NCBI GenBank assembly: GCA_947074205.1
Contig: CAMTOQ010000009.1
Location: forward strand, 23,825-87,824
Direction of reading: 5' to 3'
DNA length: 64,000 nt
Source: an uncultured Bacteroides sp.
GTDB taxonomy: Bacteria; Bacteroidota; Bacteroidia; Bacteroidales; Bacteroidaceae
The translations under genes were made by a program, and so were the position numbers. Below the pieces are notes generated by a model that was not told where the DNA came from, searched no databases, and saw nothing but the letters and a program-made list of their open reading frames with translations. Each line of letters begins with the position of its first letter. Position 1 is the first letter of the stretch. Of the stretch, positions 42,472 through 50,850 are shown piece after piece.

Positions 42472-43602
42472 ATGAAAAAGTATATCGTTCTTCTTTGTAT
42501 GGCTTGGGCATTGTTGTTGGTGGGTCTACCAGCCGCAGCACAACCCAACGCGCGCAGAACGCAACAAGAGGCTTCGAATGTAAAGGGCAGGAATGGCGAA
42601 CTATCGGCACGTGCTTTGGCACGCTACCCTCGCACACAGGCACTCCCCAATGATTTGATCTGGACACGTGAGATATACCGCACCATCGACCTTACCGATG
42701 GCGTGAATGGCGCTCTCTACTATCCGGTAGAGCCTATCGGCGATCGTGTAAATATGTTCTCGCTTATCTTCAAGCTGCTGGGTTCTAAAAAGATCAACGC
42801 CTACGAGTATCAGCTCGACGGTGTAGAGCGATTGACTCCATCGGCAGAGATCTCTTTCAAAGATATTCTAAACCGATTTGACATCTACTATCAGGAGAAG
42901 AAACTACGCAACCAGCAAGACAGCGTACTGATTATCGACCCAAGCGATGTGCCTTCGGCCGATGTGCAGAGTTACTTCGTAAAAGAGGTATGGTACTTTG
43001 ACCAACGCACCTCTACCTACGGCTCGATGATTACGGCTATCTGCCCAGTGATGCACCGTTCGGAGACCTTCAGCACTGAGCGTGTTAAGCTGCCTATGTT
43101 CTGGGTGAACTACCAAGATCTAGCGCCTTACTTGGCAGGTGCTCGCGTGATGGCTAGCGATGCCAACCACACCATGAATCGCTCTATGGACGACTTCTTC
43201 ACTTCGAAGCAGTACAAAGGAGATATCTACAAGACTACGAACTTGCAAAACCTATCGCTAGCTAGCTATTGCGAAACCGACTCGGCAATGGTGAAGGAGC
43301 AACAACGCATCGAAAACGAATTGGTGACTTTCGAGAACAATCTCTATGGGGATGATTTGAAAGAGAAACCTGCGGTGGCTGCCGCTACAACAAAGAAAGT
43401 GGCTACTAAAGCTGCTGCCGTAGAAGAAGAGAAAGCAGAGGTACACGAGCCGATAGTATCGTATGCCAGAGCTAAACAAGCGCGCGATACATCTGCAGGC
43501 AACTCGAAGAAGAAAGGTGCAACTGCCTCATCTTCGCGCACCAAGAAGAGTTCGTCTAGCTCGTCAACTGTCAGAGCATCGGTGCGTCGCGAACGCAGAT
43601 AA
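42472..43602 (+). CDS. gldN: GldN/PorN, T9SS periplasmic ring protein with basic low-complexity tail
   Basis: 376 aa with signal peptide (about 1-23). The body matches GldN/PorN: VIWTREIYRTIDL-type start (here DLIWTREIYRTIDLTDG), EYQLDGVERLTPSAEISFKD, FVKEVWYFDQRTSTYGSMI, MFWVNYQDLAPYLAG and SMDDFFTSKQYKGDIYKTTN. The last ~85 residues are a Lys/Ala/Ser-rich, repetitive tail (TTKKVATKAAAVEEEKAE, SSSRTKKSSSSSS, ending RRERR), outside the conserved fold. It closes the T9SS operon. Confidence 0.93.
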   Translation: MKKYIVLLCMAWALLLVGLPAAAQPNARRTQQEASNVKGRNGELSARALARYPRTQALPNDLIWTREIYRTIDLTDGVNGALYYPVEPIGDRVNMFSLIFKLLGSKKINAYEYQLDGVERLTPSAEISFKDILNRFDIYYQEKKLRNQQDSVLIIDPSDVPSADVQSYFVKEVWYFDQRTSTYGSMITAICPVMHRSETFSTERVKLPMFWVNYQDLAPYLAGARVMASDANHTMNRSMDDFFTSKQYKGDIYKTTNLQNLSLASYCETDSAMVKEQQRIENELVTFENNLYGDDLKEKPAVAAATTKKVATKAAAVEEEKAEVHEPIVSYARAKQARDTSAGNSKKKGATASSSRTKKSSSSSSTVRASVRRERR

Positions 43603-43637
43603 TGTCTCGATTGCAACTGTATTTACATTTAAATACA

Positions 43638-43645
43638 TATATTTG
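43638..43645 (+). promoter_or_regulatory. -7 box upstream of the beta-barrel gene
   Basis: TATATTTG fits TANNTTTG; predicted start about 27 nt before the ATG at 43679. It lets the beta-barrel gene be transcribed separately from gldN. Confidence 0.5.
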
Positions 43646-43678
43646 CGGACATATCGTATTATCAAACTAATATAGCTT

Positions 43679-44287
43679 ATGAAAACTAAAGTAATATTAC
43701 TTTCATTATTGATTTGTTTGGGTATCGCATTGCCGGCACAAGCGCAGTTGCAGTGGGGTATCAAAGGGGGTGTAAACCTTACATCTGCTTCGTTCAGCAA
43801 AAATGACTTTAAGTCGGACAACCGTGCAGGATTCTTTATCGGTCCAATGTTGGACTTCAAAATTCCTATCATCGGTATTGGTGCCGATGCAGCCTTGATG
43901 TTTGCACAACGCAAACTGTCTTATGATAGCAGAGACGGACGAGACCACGGAACCATCAAACAAAACGGTATTGATATTCCAATCAACTTGAAATATTCAC
44001 TAGGCTTGGGCAACATGCTAGCTGTATTTATCACAGCAGGTCCAAACTTCTTCTTCGATCTTGATTCTAACGATAGAATCTTCGAAAAGAAAACAGCCAA
44101 TATCGGTATCAACGTGGGTGCGGGTGTGAAACTGCTCAACCACTTGCAAGTGGCTTGCAACTACAACATCCCATTGGGACGTTCGGGCGATATCAGATAC
44201 AGTGATGTAGGAGATGCTCTAGTTGGCAAGAATCAAACCGGTATCAAAGCTAAGACTTGGCAAGTATCGGCTGCCTATTTGTTCTAA
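43679..44287 (+). CDS. Outer-membrane beta-barrel protein (porin family)
   Basis: 202 aa with signal peptide (about 1-22, ending PAQAQ). The mature sequence begins LQWGIKGGVNLTSASFS, the standard start of the 8-stranded beta-barrels (OMP_b-brl) common in Bacteroidetes, and ends with the aromatic-terminated strand WQVSAAYLF. It follows the T9SS operon but has its own promoter and terminator. A PorT-like role in T9SS is possible but not shown by the sequence. Confidence 0.85.
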   Translation: MKTKVILLSLLICLGIALPAQAQLQWGIKGGVNLTSASFSKNDFKSDNRAGFFIGPMLDFKIPIIGIGADAALMFAQRKLSYDSRDGRDHGTIKQNGIDIPINLKYSLGLGNMLAVFITAGPNFFFDLDSNDRIFEKKTANIGINVGAGVKLLNHLQVACNYNIPLGRSGDIRYSDVGDALVGKNQTGIKAKTWQVSAAYLF

Positions 44288-44319
44288 TCACAGCACGCCA
44301 TTTTAACGTAATATAGTAG

Positions 44320-44351
44320 GAGGTTCTTCGCAAGAAGAGCCTCTTTTTTTT
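44320..44351 (+). terminator. Intrinsic terminator
   Basis: 9-bp stem (GAGGTTCTT at 44320-44328, AAGAAGAG-CC-TC side at 44335-44343, one G-U pair), loop CGCAAG, then eight T residues. Ends the beta-barrel transcript just before priA. Confidence 0.9.
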
Positions 44352-44358
44352 ACCTTTG
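44351..44358 (+). promoter_or_regulatory. -7 box for priA
   Basis: TACCTTTG fits TANNTTTG and directly abuts the T-run of the preceding terminator. The ATG at 44367 would be at or within 2 nt of the predicted transcript start, so the message could be leaderless. Confidence 0.5.
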
Positions 44359-44366
44359 TTGTTACA

Positions 44367-46820
44367 ATGAAGAAGTATGTAGATGTGATATTGCCGCTGC
44401 CCCTTGCAGGTGGCTTCACCTATAGCCTGCCCGATGATGTGGCCGACAAGGTGGTAAACGGCTGTAGAGTGGTGGTACCATTTGGCCGAAAGAAATTCTA
44501 TACGGCCATCGTCTACCATGTACACTACCTCTGCCCCAAAGAGTACGAAGTGAAAGACATCACCTCGCTGCTCGACGAGCAACCTATCTTACTCCCCACC
44601 CAGTTTAAGTTTTGGCAATGGATTGCCGATTACTACCTCTGCACCCTTGGCGATGTGTACAAAGCAGCGCTTCCATCGGGCCTGAAAATAGAGAGCGAAA
44701 CCATCGTGGTGAGTAACCCTGATTACGAAGCAGACCAGCCCTTGCCACCGAGCCAGCAAGCGCTACTCACCGCGCTGAGTAGCTATGGTCAGCAAAGCGT
44801 GACGCACTTGGAAAAAGTCACCGGTCTGAACGGCATCTTGAACGTGGTGAAACAACTACTCGACAAGGAGGCTATCTTCATAAAAGAGGAGTTGAAACGG
44901 ACCTACAAGCCCAAGGTGGAGGCGCGTGTGCGCTTTGCCTCGGAGATGAACGACCGACAACTCAACATACTTTTCGACTTACTGAAACGATCGGCCAAGC
45001 AAGAAGCTGTGCTGATGAAATATATCGAACTATCGGGCTATCATCGCGGTGAGATGATGGAGGTGTCGCGCCAACATCTGCTGCAATCGGCAGGTGCTTC
45101 GGCTTCGGCCCTCAATGCGCTGGTAGAGAGGAAGGTGTTCGAGATCTACCACGCCGAGATTGGCCGCCTAGAAGATGGTATGATGAAAACGGGCGAACTG
45201 CATCCGCTGAACAACCATCAGCAGGAGGCATTTAGCCAAATTCGCGAGTCATTCCAGCACAAAGCGGTGTGCTTGCTGCAAGGTGTCACCGCCAGTGGCA
45301 AGACAGAGGTTTACATCCACCTCATCGAAGAGGCTTTGAAGCAGGGCAAGCAAGTGCTCTATCTTCTACCCGAAATTGCATTGACTACCCAGATCACCGT
45401 GCGCCTCAAAAGGGTGTTTGGCAACCGTATGGGTATCTATCACTCTAAATTCCCCGATGCCGAAAGGGTGGAGATCTGGCGCAAACAGCTGTCCGATGCT
45501 CCCTACGACATCATTCTTGGAGTGCGTTCGTCGGTGTTTTTACCTTTCCAAAATCTGGGTCTGATCATCGTAGACGAGGAGCACGAAAACACTTACAAGC
45601 AACAAGACCCTGCCCCACGCTACAATGCGCGCAATGCGGCCATCGTGCTGGCGGGTATGCTAGGCGCTAAGGTGTTGCTGGGTACCGCTACCCCATCTAT
45701 CGAAACGTGGTACAATGCCACTACCGGCAAGTATGGCTTGGTGAAGCTCACCGAACGTTACAAAGAGATACTGCTCCCCGAAATCATACCGGTGGACTGC
45801 AAGGAACTGAACCGCAAGAAGCGAATGAACGGACAGTTCTCCCCTCTTCTGCTGCAAGAGATTCGCCAATCGCTAGAGCGAAAAGAGCAAGTCATCTTGT
45901 TTCAAAACCGCCGTGGATTTGCGCCGATGATTGAGTGCAAAACCTGCGGATGGGTGCCTCGCTGCAAAAACTGCGATGTCAGCCTTACCTACCACAAGGG
46001 CATCGGTCAACTAACCTGCCACTACTGTGGCTACACCTATCTGGTGCCCCGTTCGTGCCCCGCCTGTCAAGGTGTGGAGATTGTGAACCGTGGATTTGGT
46101 ACCGAGAAGATCGAGGATGATGTAAAGATGCTCTTCCCCGAAGCCACTGTGGCACGTATGGACCTAGACACCACACGCACCCGCACCGCCTACGAGCGTA
46201 TCATCAACGACTTTGAGGCGGGGAAGACCAACATTCTTATCGGCACACAGATGGTGTCTAAGGGGTTGGACTTCGACCATGTGAGCACGGTGGGTATTCT
46301 CAATGCCGACACCATGCTAAACTACCCCGACTTCAGGGCCTACGAAAGGGCTTTCCAACTGATGGCGCAGGTAGCAGGACGTGCAGGGCGCAAAAACAAG
46401 CAGGGCCGCGTGGTGCTGCAAACGCGTAGCATCGACCACCCCATCATAGGGCAAGTGATGCAAAACGACTACGAGTCAATGGTATGTGCACAGTTGTCCG
46501 AACGGAAGATGTTCAACTATCCGCCCTTTGCGCGCCTTATCTATGTGTTCTTGAAGCACCGCAACGAGGAGCTGCTCGACGAGATGGCACAGGTAATGGG
46601 CGAACGGCTTCGTGCCAGCTTCGGGCCTCGCGTATTGGGGCCCGACAAACCTCCCGTAGCAAGGGTGCAGACACTGTTCATCCGAAAAATTGTGTTGAAG
46701 ATAGAGCTTACTTCGTCCATGGCCGAAGCGCGCAAACTGTTGTTACAGATTCAGCGCGACATGATAGAAGAGCCAAAATATAAATCGCTAGTGGTCTACT
46801 ACGACGTAGATCCCATGTAG
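44367..46820 (+). CDS. priA: Primosomal protein N' (replication restart helicase)
   Basis: 817 aa superfamily 2 helicase. N-terminal 3'-DNA-binding domain (YVDVILPLPLAGGFTYSLPD), winged-helix part, Walker A GVTASGKTEVY (about 310), LGVRSSVFLPF, the DEEH box IIVDEEHENTYKQQD, LLGTATPSIETW, a zinc-binding segment with CKTCGWVPRCKNC and CHYCGYTYLVPRSCPAC (eight Cys), and helicase motifs V-VI (LIGTQMVSKGLDF, QLMAQVAGRAGR). It restarts stalled replication forks. Residues about 121-143 (PLPPSQQALLTALSSYG region) are encoded by DNA (44728-44795) that strongly resembles the 22-bp modules found between genes elsewhere in this window. Confidence 0.96.
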   Translation: MKKYVDVILPLPLAGGFTYSLPDDVADKVVNGCRVVVPFGRKKFYTAIVYHVHYLCPKEYEVKDITSLLDEQPILLPTQFKFWQWIADYYLCTLGDVYKAALPSGLKIESETIVVSNPDYEADQPLPPSQQALLTALSSYGQQSVTHLEKVTGLNGILNVVKQLLDKEAIFIKEELKRTYKPKVEARVRFASEMNDRQLNILFDLLKRSAKQEAVLMKYIELSGYHRGEMMEVSRQHLLQSAGASASALNALVERKVFEIYHAEIGRLEDGMMKTGELHPLNNHQQEAFSQIRESFQHKAVCLLQGVTASGKTEVYIHLIEEALKQGKQVLYLLPEIALTTQITVRLKRVFGNRMGIYHSKFPDAERVEIWRKQLSDAPYDIILGVRSSVFLPFQNLGLIIVDEEHENTYKQQDPAPRYNARNAAIVLAGMLGAKVLLGTATPSIETWYNATTGKYGLVKLTERYKEILLPEIIPVDCKELNRKKRMNGQFSPLLLQEIRQSLERKEQVILFQNRRGFAPMIECKTCGWVPRCKNCDVSLTYHKGIGQLTCHYCGYTYLVPRSCPACQGVEIVNRGFGTEKIEDDVKMLFPEATVARMDLDTTRTRTAYERIINDFEAGKTNILIGTQMVSKGLDFDHVSTVGILNADTMLNYPDFRAYERAFQLMAQVAGRAGRKNKQGRVVLQTRSIDHPIIGQVMQNDYESMVCAQLSERKMFNYPPFARLIYVFLKHRNEELLDEMAQVMGERLRASFGPRVLGPDKPPVARVQTLFIRKIVLKIELTSSMAEARKLLLQIQRDMIEEPKYKSLVVYYDVDPM
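44728..44795. repeat. 22-bp modules inside the priA coding sequence
   Basis: Two modules in reverse orientation (44728-44749, matching array A module 1 at 21 of 22 positions; 44750-44771, about 17 of 22 to a composite) followed by a forward module (44774-44795, 19 of 22 to array B module 4). The reverse/forward junction CTACTCACCGCGCTGAGTAG mirrors the reverse/forward junction of array A. The reading frame is kept. CGTGGTGAGTA at 44705-44715 may be a further remnant. Confidence 0.75.
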
Positions 46821-46843
46821 TACTCATTTAATAACTTTAACGT

Positions 46844-47308
46844 GTGAAGAAGATATTGTTTGTTTGCCTTGGCAACATCTGCCGCTCATCGTCGGCCGAG
46901 GGGGTAATGCTCCATCTACTAGAACAAAAAGGGTTGCAAGATCAGTTCGAAATCGATTCGGCCGGCATCTTGTCGTACCATCAGGGGGAGTTGCCCGATA
47001 GCCGTATGCGTGCTCATGCCGCGCGTCGAGGCTACGACCTAGTGCACCGCTCGCGCCCCGTAAAGAGCTACGACTTCGACAATTTCGATATGATTATTGG
47101 AATGGACGATCGCAATATCTCCGATCTAAAAGAGATTGCCCCTAGCGTAGAGGCAATGAAGAAGATTAGCCGAATGACCGACTACTGCACCCGCTACACC
47201 GATGACTATGTGCCCGACCCCTACTACGGCGGTTCCGAGGGTTTCGAACATGTATTGGACTTGTTGGAGGATGCTTGTGAGGGGTTGCTGGATCATTTAT
47301 GCCCATGA
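46844..47308 (+). CDS. Low-molecular-weight protein-tyrosine phosphatase
   Basis: 154 aa from a GTG start at 46844. The P-loop VCLGNICRSSSAEG supplies the nucleophile Cys8 and Arg14 (CX5R), and YVPDPYYGGSEGFEHV near residue 125 has the general-acid Asp. Members dephosphorylate tyrosine residues, often of capsule or polysaccharide regulators. It lies 23 nt after priA and its 3' end overlaps the convergent cdaA gene by 16 bp. Confidence 0.92.
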   Translation: MKKILFVCLGNICRSSSAEGVMLHLLEQKGLQDQFEIDSAGILSYHQGELPDSRMRAHAARRGYDLVHRSRPVKSYDFDNFDMIIGMDDRNISDLKEIAPSVEAMKKISRMTDYCTRYTDDYVPDPYYGGSEGFEHVLDLLEDACEGLLDHLCP

Positions 47309-48096
47309 ACCAACATACTCTCTAGCTCTTTGGCATTAAGACGGAGGTAGAATTTACCGAGATGGGCCACCGATATAGCCCCCGTTTCTTCCGACACCAC
47401 GATAACTAGCGCATCAGTTTCTTGAGCAATACCCATGGCCGCTCTATGACGCAACCCCAAATATTTGGGTATGGTACTGTCGTGCGACACGGGGAGGATA
47501 CATCCCGCCGCCCTTAAACGTTGTCTGCTGATGATTAAAGCACCATCGTGCAACGGGCTATTCTTAAAGAAAATATTCTCGATGAGTCGTTGATTGATAT
47601 TAGCGTTGATCACCTCACCTGTTTGCACCACATCTTCCAAAGGGATATCGCGTTCCATCACGATAAGCGCACCCTGCTTCTGTTTGCCCATACTGATGCA
47701 TGCCATCACGATGGGCATTATCTTTTCGTGATCGTTGCCTTCGTTCTTTTCGTTTCGAAACATACGGGCCAAAGCGCTGAAGTGTCGGTGCGACCCTAGC
47801 GTGAGCAAAAAGCGGCGTATCTCGTCTTGAAACAGAATAATCAGTGCCAGCACCCCCACATTCATCAACGTGTTGAAGATAGAGCCTAGAAGACGCATCG
47901 CCAGCACCTGTGTCACCACTAGCCAGATAAGGATAAAGACGAGGATGCCGGTAAAGATACGTATGGAACCCGACACCTTCATCAACTTATACACATAGTA
48001 GAGAAGGAGCGCCACAAGAACGATATCGATAAAATCTTTCAAACCAAACTCAAAGAAGAGCGGCGAAGCGTTTAAGAGGATAGAGGCTAGCATCAT
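47293..48096 (-). CDS. cdaA: Diadenylate cyclase CdaA
   Basis: 267 aa. Three N-terminal transmembrane helices (about 20-92), then the DAC domain with its two diagnostic motifs, DGA at 184-186 (PLHDGALIIS) and RHR at 216-218 (LGLRHRAAMGIAQETDA). It makes cyclic di-AMP, a second messenger linked to potassium and envelope homeostasis. The start overlaps the folP stop by 4 bp (ATGA), so folP-cdaA are co-translated. The 3' end overlaps the convergent phosphatase gene by 16 bp. Confidence 0.94.
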   Translation of the reverse strand: MMLASILLNASPLFFEFGLKDFIDIVLVALLLYYVYKLMKVSGSIRIFTGILVFILIWLVVTQVLAMRLLGSIFNTLMNVGVLALIILFQDEIRRFLLTLGSHRHFSALARMFRNEKNEGNDHEKIMPIVMACISMGKQKQGALIVMERDIPLEDVVQTGEVINANINQRLIENIFFKNSPLHDGALIISRQRLRAAGCILPVSHDSTIPKYLGLRHRAAMGIAQETDALVIVVSEETGAISVAHLGKFYLRLNAKELESMLVHGHK

Positions 48097-48953
48097 GCAG
48101 TGTGGTGTTTATTGATTTCATTGACTATGCGAATGCACTGAGCAGCTTCGGCAGCATCGTGCACACGCAAGATGTGAGCCCCTTTGGTCAGCGCTATAGT
48201 ATTCAATATGGTTGTGCCGTTGAGCGACTCTTGTGGAGTGATATCGAGCAATTTATAGATCATCGACTTGCGCGATATGCCTACCAAGATAGGGAGGTCG
48301 AAAGTAGTAATCAGCTCGTGCATATGCGCCATCAGTTCGTAGTTATGCTCCAGCGTCTTGCCAAATCCAAAGCCGGGGTCGAGGATGATGTCGCGTGCTC
48401 CCAGCTGACGCAATTGATCTACGCGTTGCGCGAAGTAGATAAACACTTCCTCGATAAAGTTATCATAATGAGGGGCTTGCTGCATGGTTTGAGGGGTGCC
48501 TTGCATATGCATCAGCACGTAGGGCACTTGCAGACGCGCCACGGTGGGAAACATTTCGGGGTCGGCCTGACCTCCGGAGATGTCGTTGATAATGTCGGCA
48601 CCATAGTCCACCACACAACGCTCGGCCACATCGGCTCTAAAGGTATCTATAGAGATAGGGATATTGGGGTAGTGCTTGCGGATGACTTCCAGTCCTGTGC
48701 GCAGGCGACTCATCTCCTCCTCAGCACTGATATCATCGGCACCGGGGCGCGACGAATAGGCTCCTAGGTCGATAATGGCACTTCCTTGATCGATCAATGT
48801 CTGGGTGCGAAGCAAGATTTCGGCCTCGGTTTGCGCCCTGCTTCCGTCAAAAAAAGAGTCGGGCGTCACGTTGACAATTCCCATAACACTAGGATGACTC
48901 AAATCGAATAATTCTCCCTTGATATTGATGTATTTAGGTGCGGCTGCGTTCAT
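48093..48953 (-). CDS. folP: Dihydropteroate synthase
   Basis: 286 aa. Family landmarks: MGIVNVTPDSFFDGSR near residue 24, SIDTFRADVAE, INDISGGQADPEMF, and ILDPGFGFGKTLEHNYELM. It condenses p-aminobenzoate with 6-hydroxymethyl-dihydropterin diphosphate in folate synthesis and is the sulfonamide target. First gene of the folP-cdaA operon, divergent from murF, with a TANNTTTG box at 48981-48988. Confidence 0.95.
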   Translation of the reverse strand: MNAAAPKYINIKGELFDLSHPSVMGIVNVTPDSFFDGSRAQTEAEILLRTQTLIDQGSAIIDLGAYSSRPGADDISAEEEMSRLRTGLEVIRKHYPNIPISIDTFRADVAERCVVDYGADIINDISGGQADPEMFPTVARLQVPYVLMHMQGTPQTMQQAPHYDNFIEEVFIYFAQRVDQLRQLGARDIILDPGFGFGKTLEHNYELMAHMHELITTFDLPILVGISRKSMIYKLLDITPQESLNGTTILNTIALTKGAHILRVHDAAEAAQCIRIVNEINKHHTA

Positions 48954-48980
48954 GGCGCTTTATCTTTATTTTGATTATTG

Positions 48981-48988
48981 CAAAAGTA
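48981..48988 (-). promoter_or_regulatory. -7 box for folP-cdaA
   Basis: On the minus strand this reads TACTTTTG, fitting TANNTTTG; the predicted start is about 20 nt before the ATG at 48953. Confidence 0.5.
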
Positions 48989-49012
48989 AATAAAATAATC
49001 AAGATAATCACT

Positions 49013-49020
49013 TATCTTTG
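49013..49020 (+). promoter_or_regulatory. -7 box for murF
   Basis: TATCTTTG fits TANNTTTG; the predicted start is about 15 nt before the ATG at 49043, which supports that start over the in-frame ATG at 48938. Confidence 0.5.
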
Positions 49021-49042
49021 CCACGTCAATAATGAAAAGAAC

Positions 49043-50341
49043 ATGAAACTTTCTACGCTTTATCATCACTATTTGCAGTGTGGTACAGTGACCACTGATA
49101 GTCGCCACTGCCCTGCCGGTTCACTTTTCTTCGCTCTTAAAGGTGCTTCGTTCGATGGCAATAAGTTTGCCGCCAAAGCACTTGAAGATGGTTGCGCATA
49201 TGTCGTGGTCGACGACCCAGCCTATGTGGTAGCCGATGATCCGCGCTATCTGCTAGTAGACGATTGCCTCAGCACGCTTCAACAACTGGCCCATCACCAT
49301 CGTAAAGAGTTGGGTATCCCCGTAATAGCCATCACAGGCACCAACGGCAAAACTACCACCAAAGAGCTGGTTGCCAAAGTTTTGTCTACCACCTTCGACA
49401 TATTGGCTACCGAGGGCAACCTCAACAACCACATCGGTGTGCCTTTGACATTACTAAAACTCACCAACGAGCATCAGATAGCTGTCATCGAGATGGGAGC
49501 CAATCACCCCGGCGAAATTGCAGCTTTGGCACGCATTGCCGACCCCAACTATGGCATTGTGACCAATGTAGGGAAAGCTCACCTCGAAGGTTTTGGTTCA
49601 TTTCAAGGAGTGATAAAGACAAAGAATGAACTGTTCGACTACTTGCGCAGCAAGGCAGGTAGCATTGCATTTGTCAACGAAAACGATTCGCTAGTGCACG
49701 AGATGGCCCACGACCTAGAGTGTATCTACTACGGCAAAGGCCCGGGACTATACATCAACGGACACTCTAGCAGCACAGATTCTTACCTCACTTTGGTGTG
49801 GAATTGCAATAAGTGCGGAGAGTACAACCGCGTATTTACCAATCTGATAGGCGACTACAATCTGCCCAATGTGCTGGCAGCGCTAGCCGTAGGTGTGTAT
49901 TTAGGAGTAGATTGTGTAGATGCATCGAAAGCCATTGCCAACTATATACCGAAGAACAATCGCTCACAACTATTAAAGACAGAGGCTAATACCTTGATAG
50001 TTGATGCCTACAATGCCAACCCTTCGAGCATGAAGGCCGCTTTGGAGAACTTCAAGATGATGCAGGTAGATGGTAAGTTTTTAATCCTTGGAGAGATGCG
50101 CGAGCTTGGAGATGATAGTCAAGCCGAGCACCAACGTGTAGCCGACTTGCTCGGCGAATGTGATTTCGAGCAAGTGCTGCTTGTAGGCAAAGAGTTTGCC
50201 AACACACAGCACCACTATACCGTGTTCGAGGATGTGCAGCAGCTCATCGCTCACCTGCAACAACACAAACCTTCGGGAAACACCATCTTGATTAAAGGAT
50301 CTAACGGGGTGAAGCTCACCGAAGTAATCGCCCACCTATAG
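49043..50341 (+). CDS. murF: UDP-N-acetylmuramoyl-tripeptide--D-alanyl-D-alanine ligase
   Basis: 432 aa from the ATG at 49043 (MKLSTLYHHYLQCG). The in-frame ATG at 48938 lies upstream of the predicted promoter and overlaps the folP start region. Mur ligase features: TVTTDSRHCPAGSLFFALKG at the N-terminus, ATP-binding ITGTNGKTTTKEL (about 104), EGNLNNHIGVPLTLL, AVIEMGANHPGEI, NNRSQLLKTEANTLIVDAYN. It adds D-Ala-D-Ala to the muropeptide precursor. It ends 7 nt from the convergent VanZ-like gene. Confidence 0.95.
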   Translation: MKLSTLYHHYLQCGTVTTDSRHCPAGSLFFALKGASFDGNKFAAKALEDGCAYVVVDDPAYVVADDPRYLLVDDCLSTLQQLAHHHRKELGIPVIAITGTNGKTTTKELVAKVLSTTFDILATEGNLNNHIGVPLTLLKLTNEHQIAVIEMGANHPGEIAALARIADPNYGIVTNVGKAHLEGFGSFQGVIKTKNELFDYLRSKAGSIAFVNENDSLVHEMAHDLECIYYGKGPGLYINGHSSSTDSYLTLVWNCNKCGEYNRVFTNLIGDYNLPNVLAALAVGVYLGVDCVDASKAIANYIPKNNRSQLLKTEANTLIVDAYNANPSSMKAALENFKMMQVDGKFLILGEMRELGDDSQAEHQRVADLLGECDFEQVLLVGKEFANTQHHYTVFEDVQQLIAHLQQHKPSGNTILIKGSNGVKLTEVIAHL

Positions 50342-50348
50342 TCCTCTT

Positions 50349-50747
50349 CTATTGTTGTTTCTTAACAATCAAAGGACGAAGAAAATAGTAGCTGATAAGT
50401 GTAGCGGCCAATGCCCCAAGTGCGTTGGCTGCAAAGTCAGCCCAGTCGCCACCGCGATAGGTGGTGCAATATTCTTGTAGCAACTCCACTACTCCACTAA
50501 ACGCTATTGGGCAGATCGTTGCCCCCACCCACACGTGCCACATTGGCGCATGATAGCGCCTTTGCGCCCATAAAAACTCTATCCAAAGCATCCCACTCAT
50601 CCCGGCATACATACAGAAATGAACCACCTTGTCAAGGTGTGGAATCCTTGAAAGCTCGGGCACAGATGGAGGTCTGAAAAAGGAAAGATAGATGACAGCC
50701 GCTATAACTAAAAGCGAAAAAGGGTATTTGCGTAAATATTTAAACAT
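50349..50747 (-). CDS. VanZ-like membrane protein
   Basis: 132 aa from the ATG at 50747. Four hydrophobic segments and the VanZ-family signature: PHLDKVVHFCMYAGMSGMLW near residue 37 and SGVVELLQEYCTTYRGGDWAD, followed by AANALGALAATLI. The family is named for a teicoplanin-resistance protein, but in Bacteroidetes it is widespread and of unknown role. Divergent from the NSS transporter gene, with overlapping promoter boxes. Confidence 0.85.
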   Translation of the reverse strand: MFKYLRKYPFSLLVIAAVIYLSFFRPPSVPELSRIPHLDKVVHFCMYAGMSGMLWIEFLWAQRRYHAPMWHVWVGATICPIAFSGVVELLQEYCTTYRGGDWADFAANALGALAATLISYYFLRPLIVKKQQ

Positions 50748-50771
50748 CTGTTGTTTTTTACTATTCGTTCG

Positions 50772-50779
50772 CAAAAGTA
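50772..50779 (-). promoter_or_regulatory. -7 box for the VanZ-like gene
   Basis: On the minus strand TACTTTTG fits TANNTTTG, predicting a start about 18 nt before the ATG at 50747. Confidence 0.5.
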
Positions 50780-50791
50780 CCCTTTTTTCTT

Positions 50792-50799
50792 TACTTTTG
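50792..50799 (+). promoter_or_regulatory. -7 box for the NSS transporter gene
   Basis: TACTTTTG fits TANNTTTG; a TTCG at 50768-50771 with a 20-bp spacer is a near match to the TTTG -33 element and overlaps the promoter of the divergent gene. Confidence 0.5.
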
Positions 50800-50850
50800 C
50801 AGAATCAACAATACAAATACTTCATTTTGTAACATCAATAGCTGTTTTTT

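Noticed and set aside
48102..48767. 221-aa plus-strand ORF opposite folP
   Set aside because: folP motifs are intact on the minus strand; the plus ORF has no recognisable start context or family.
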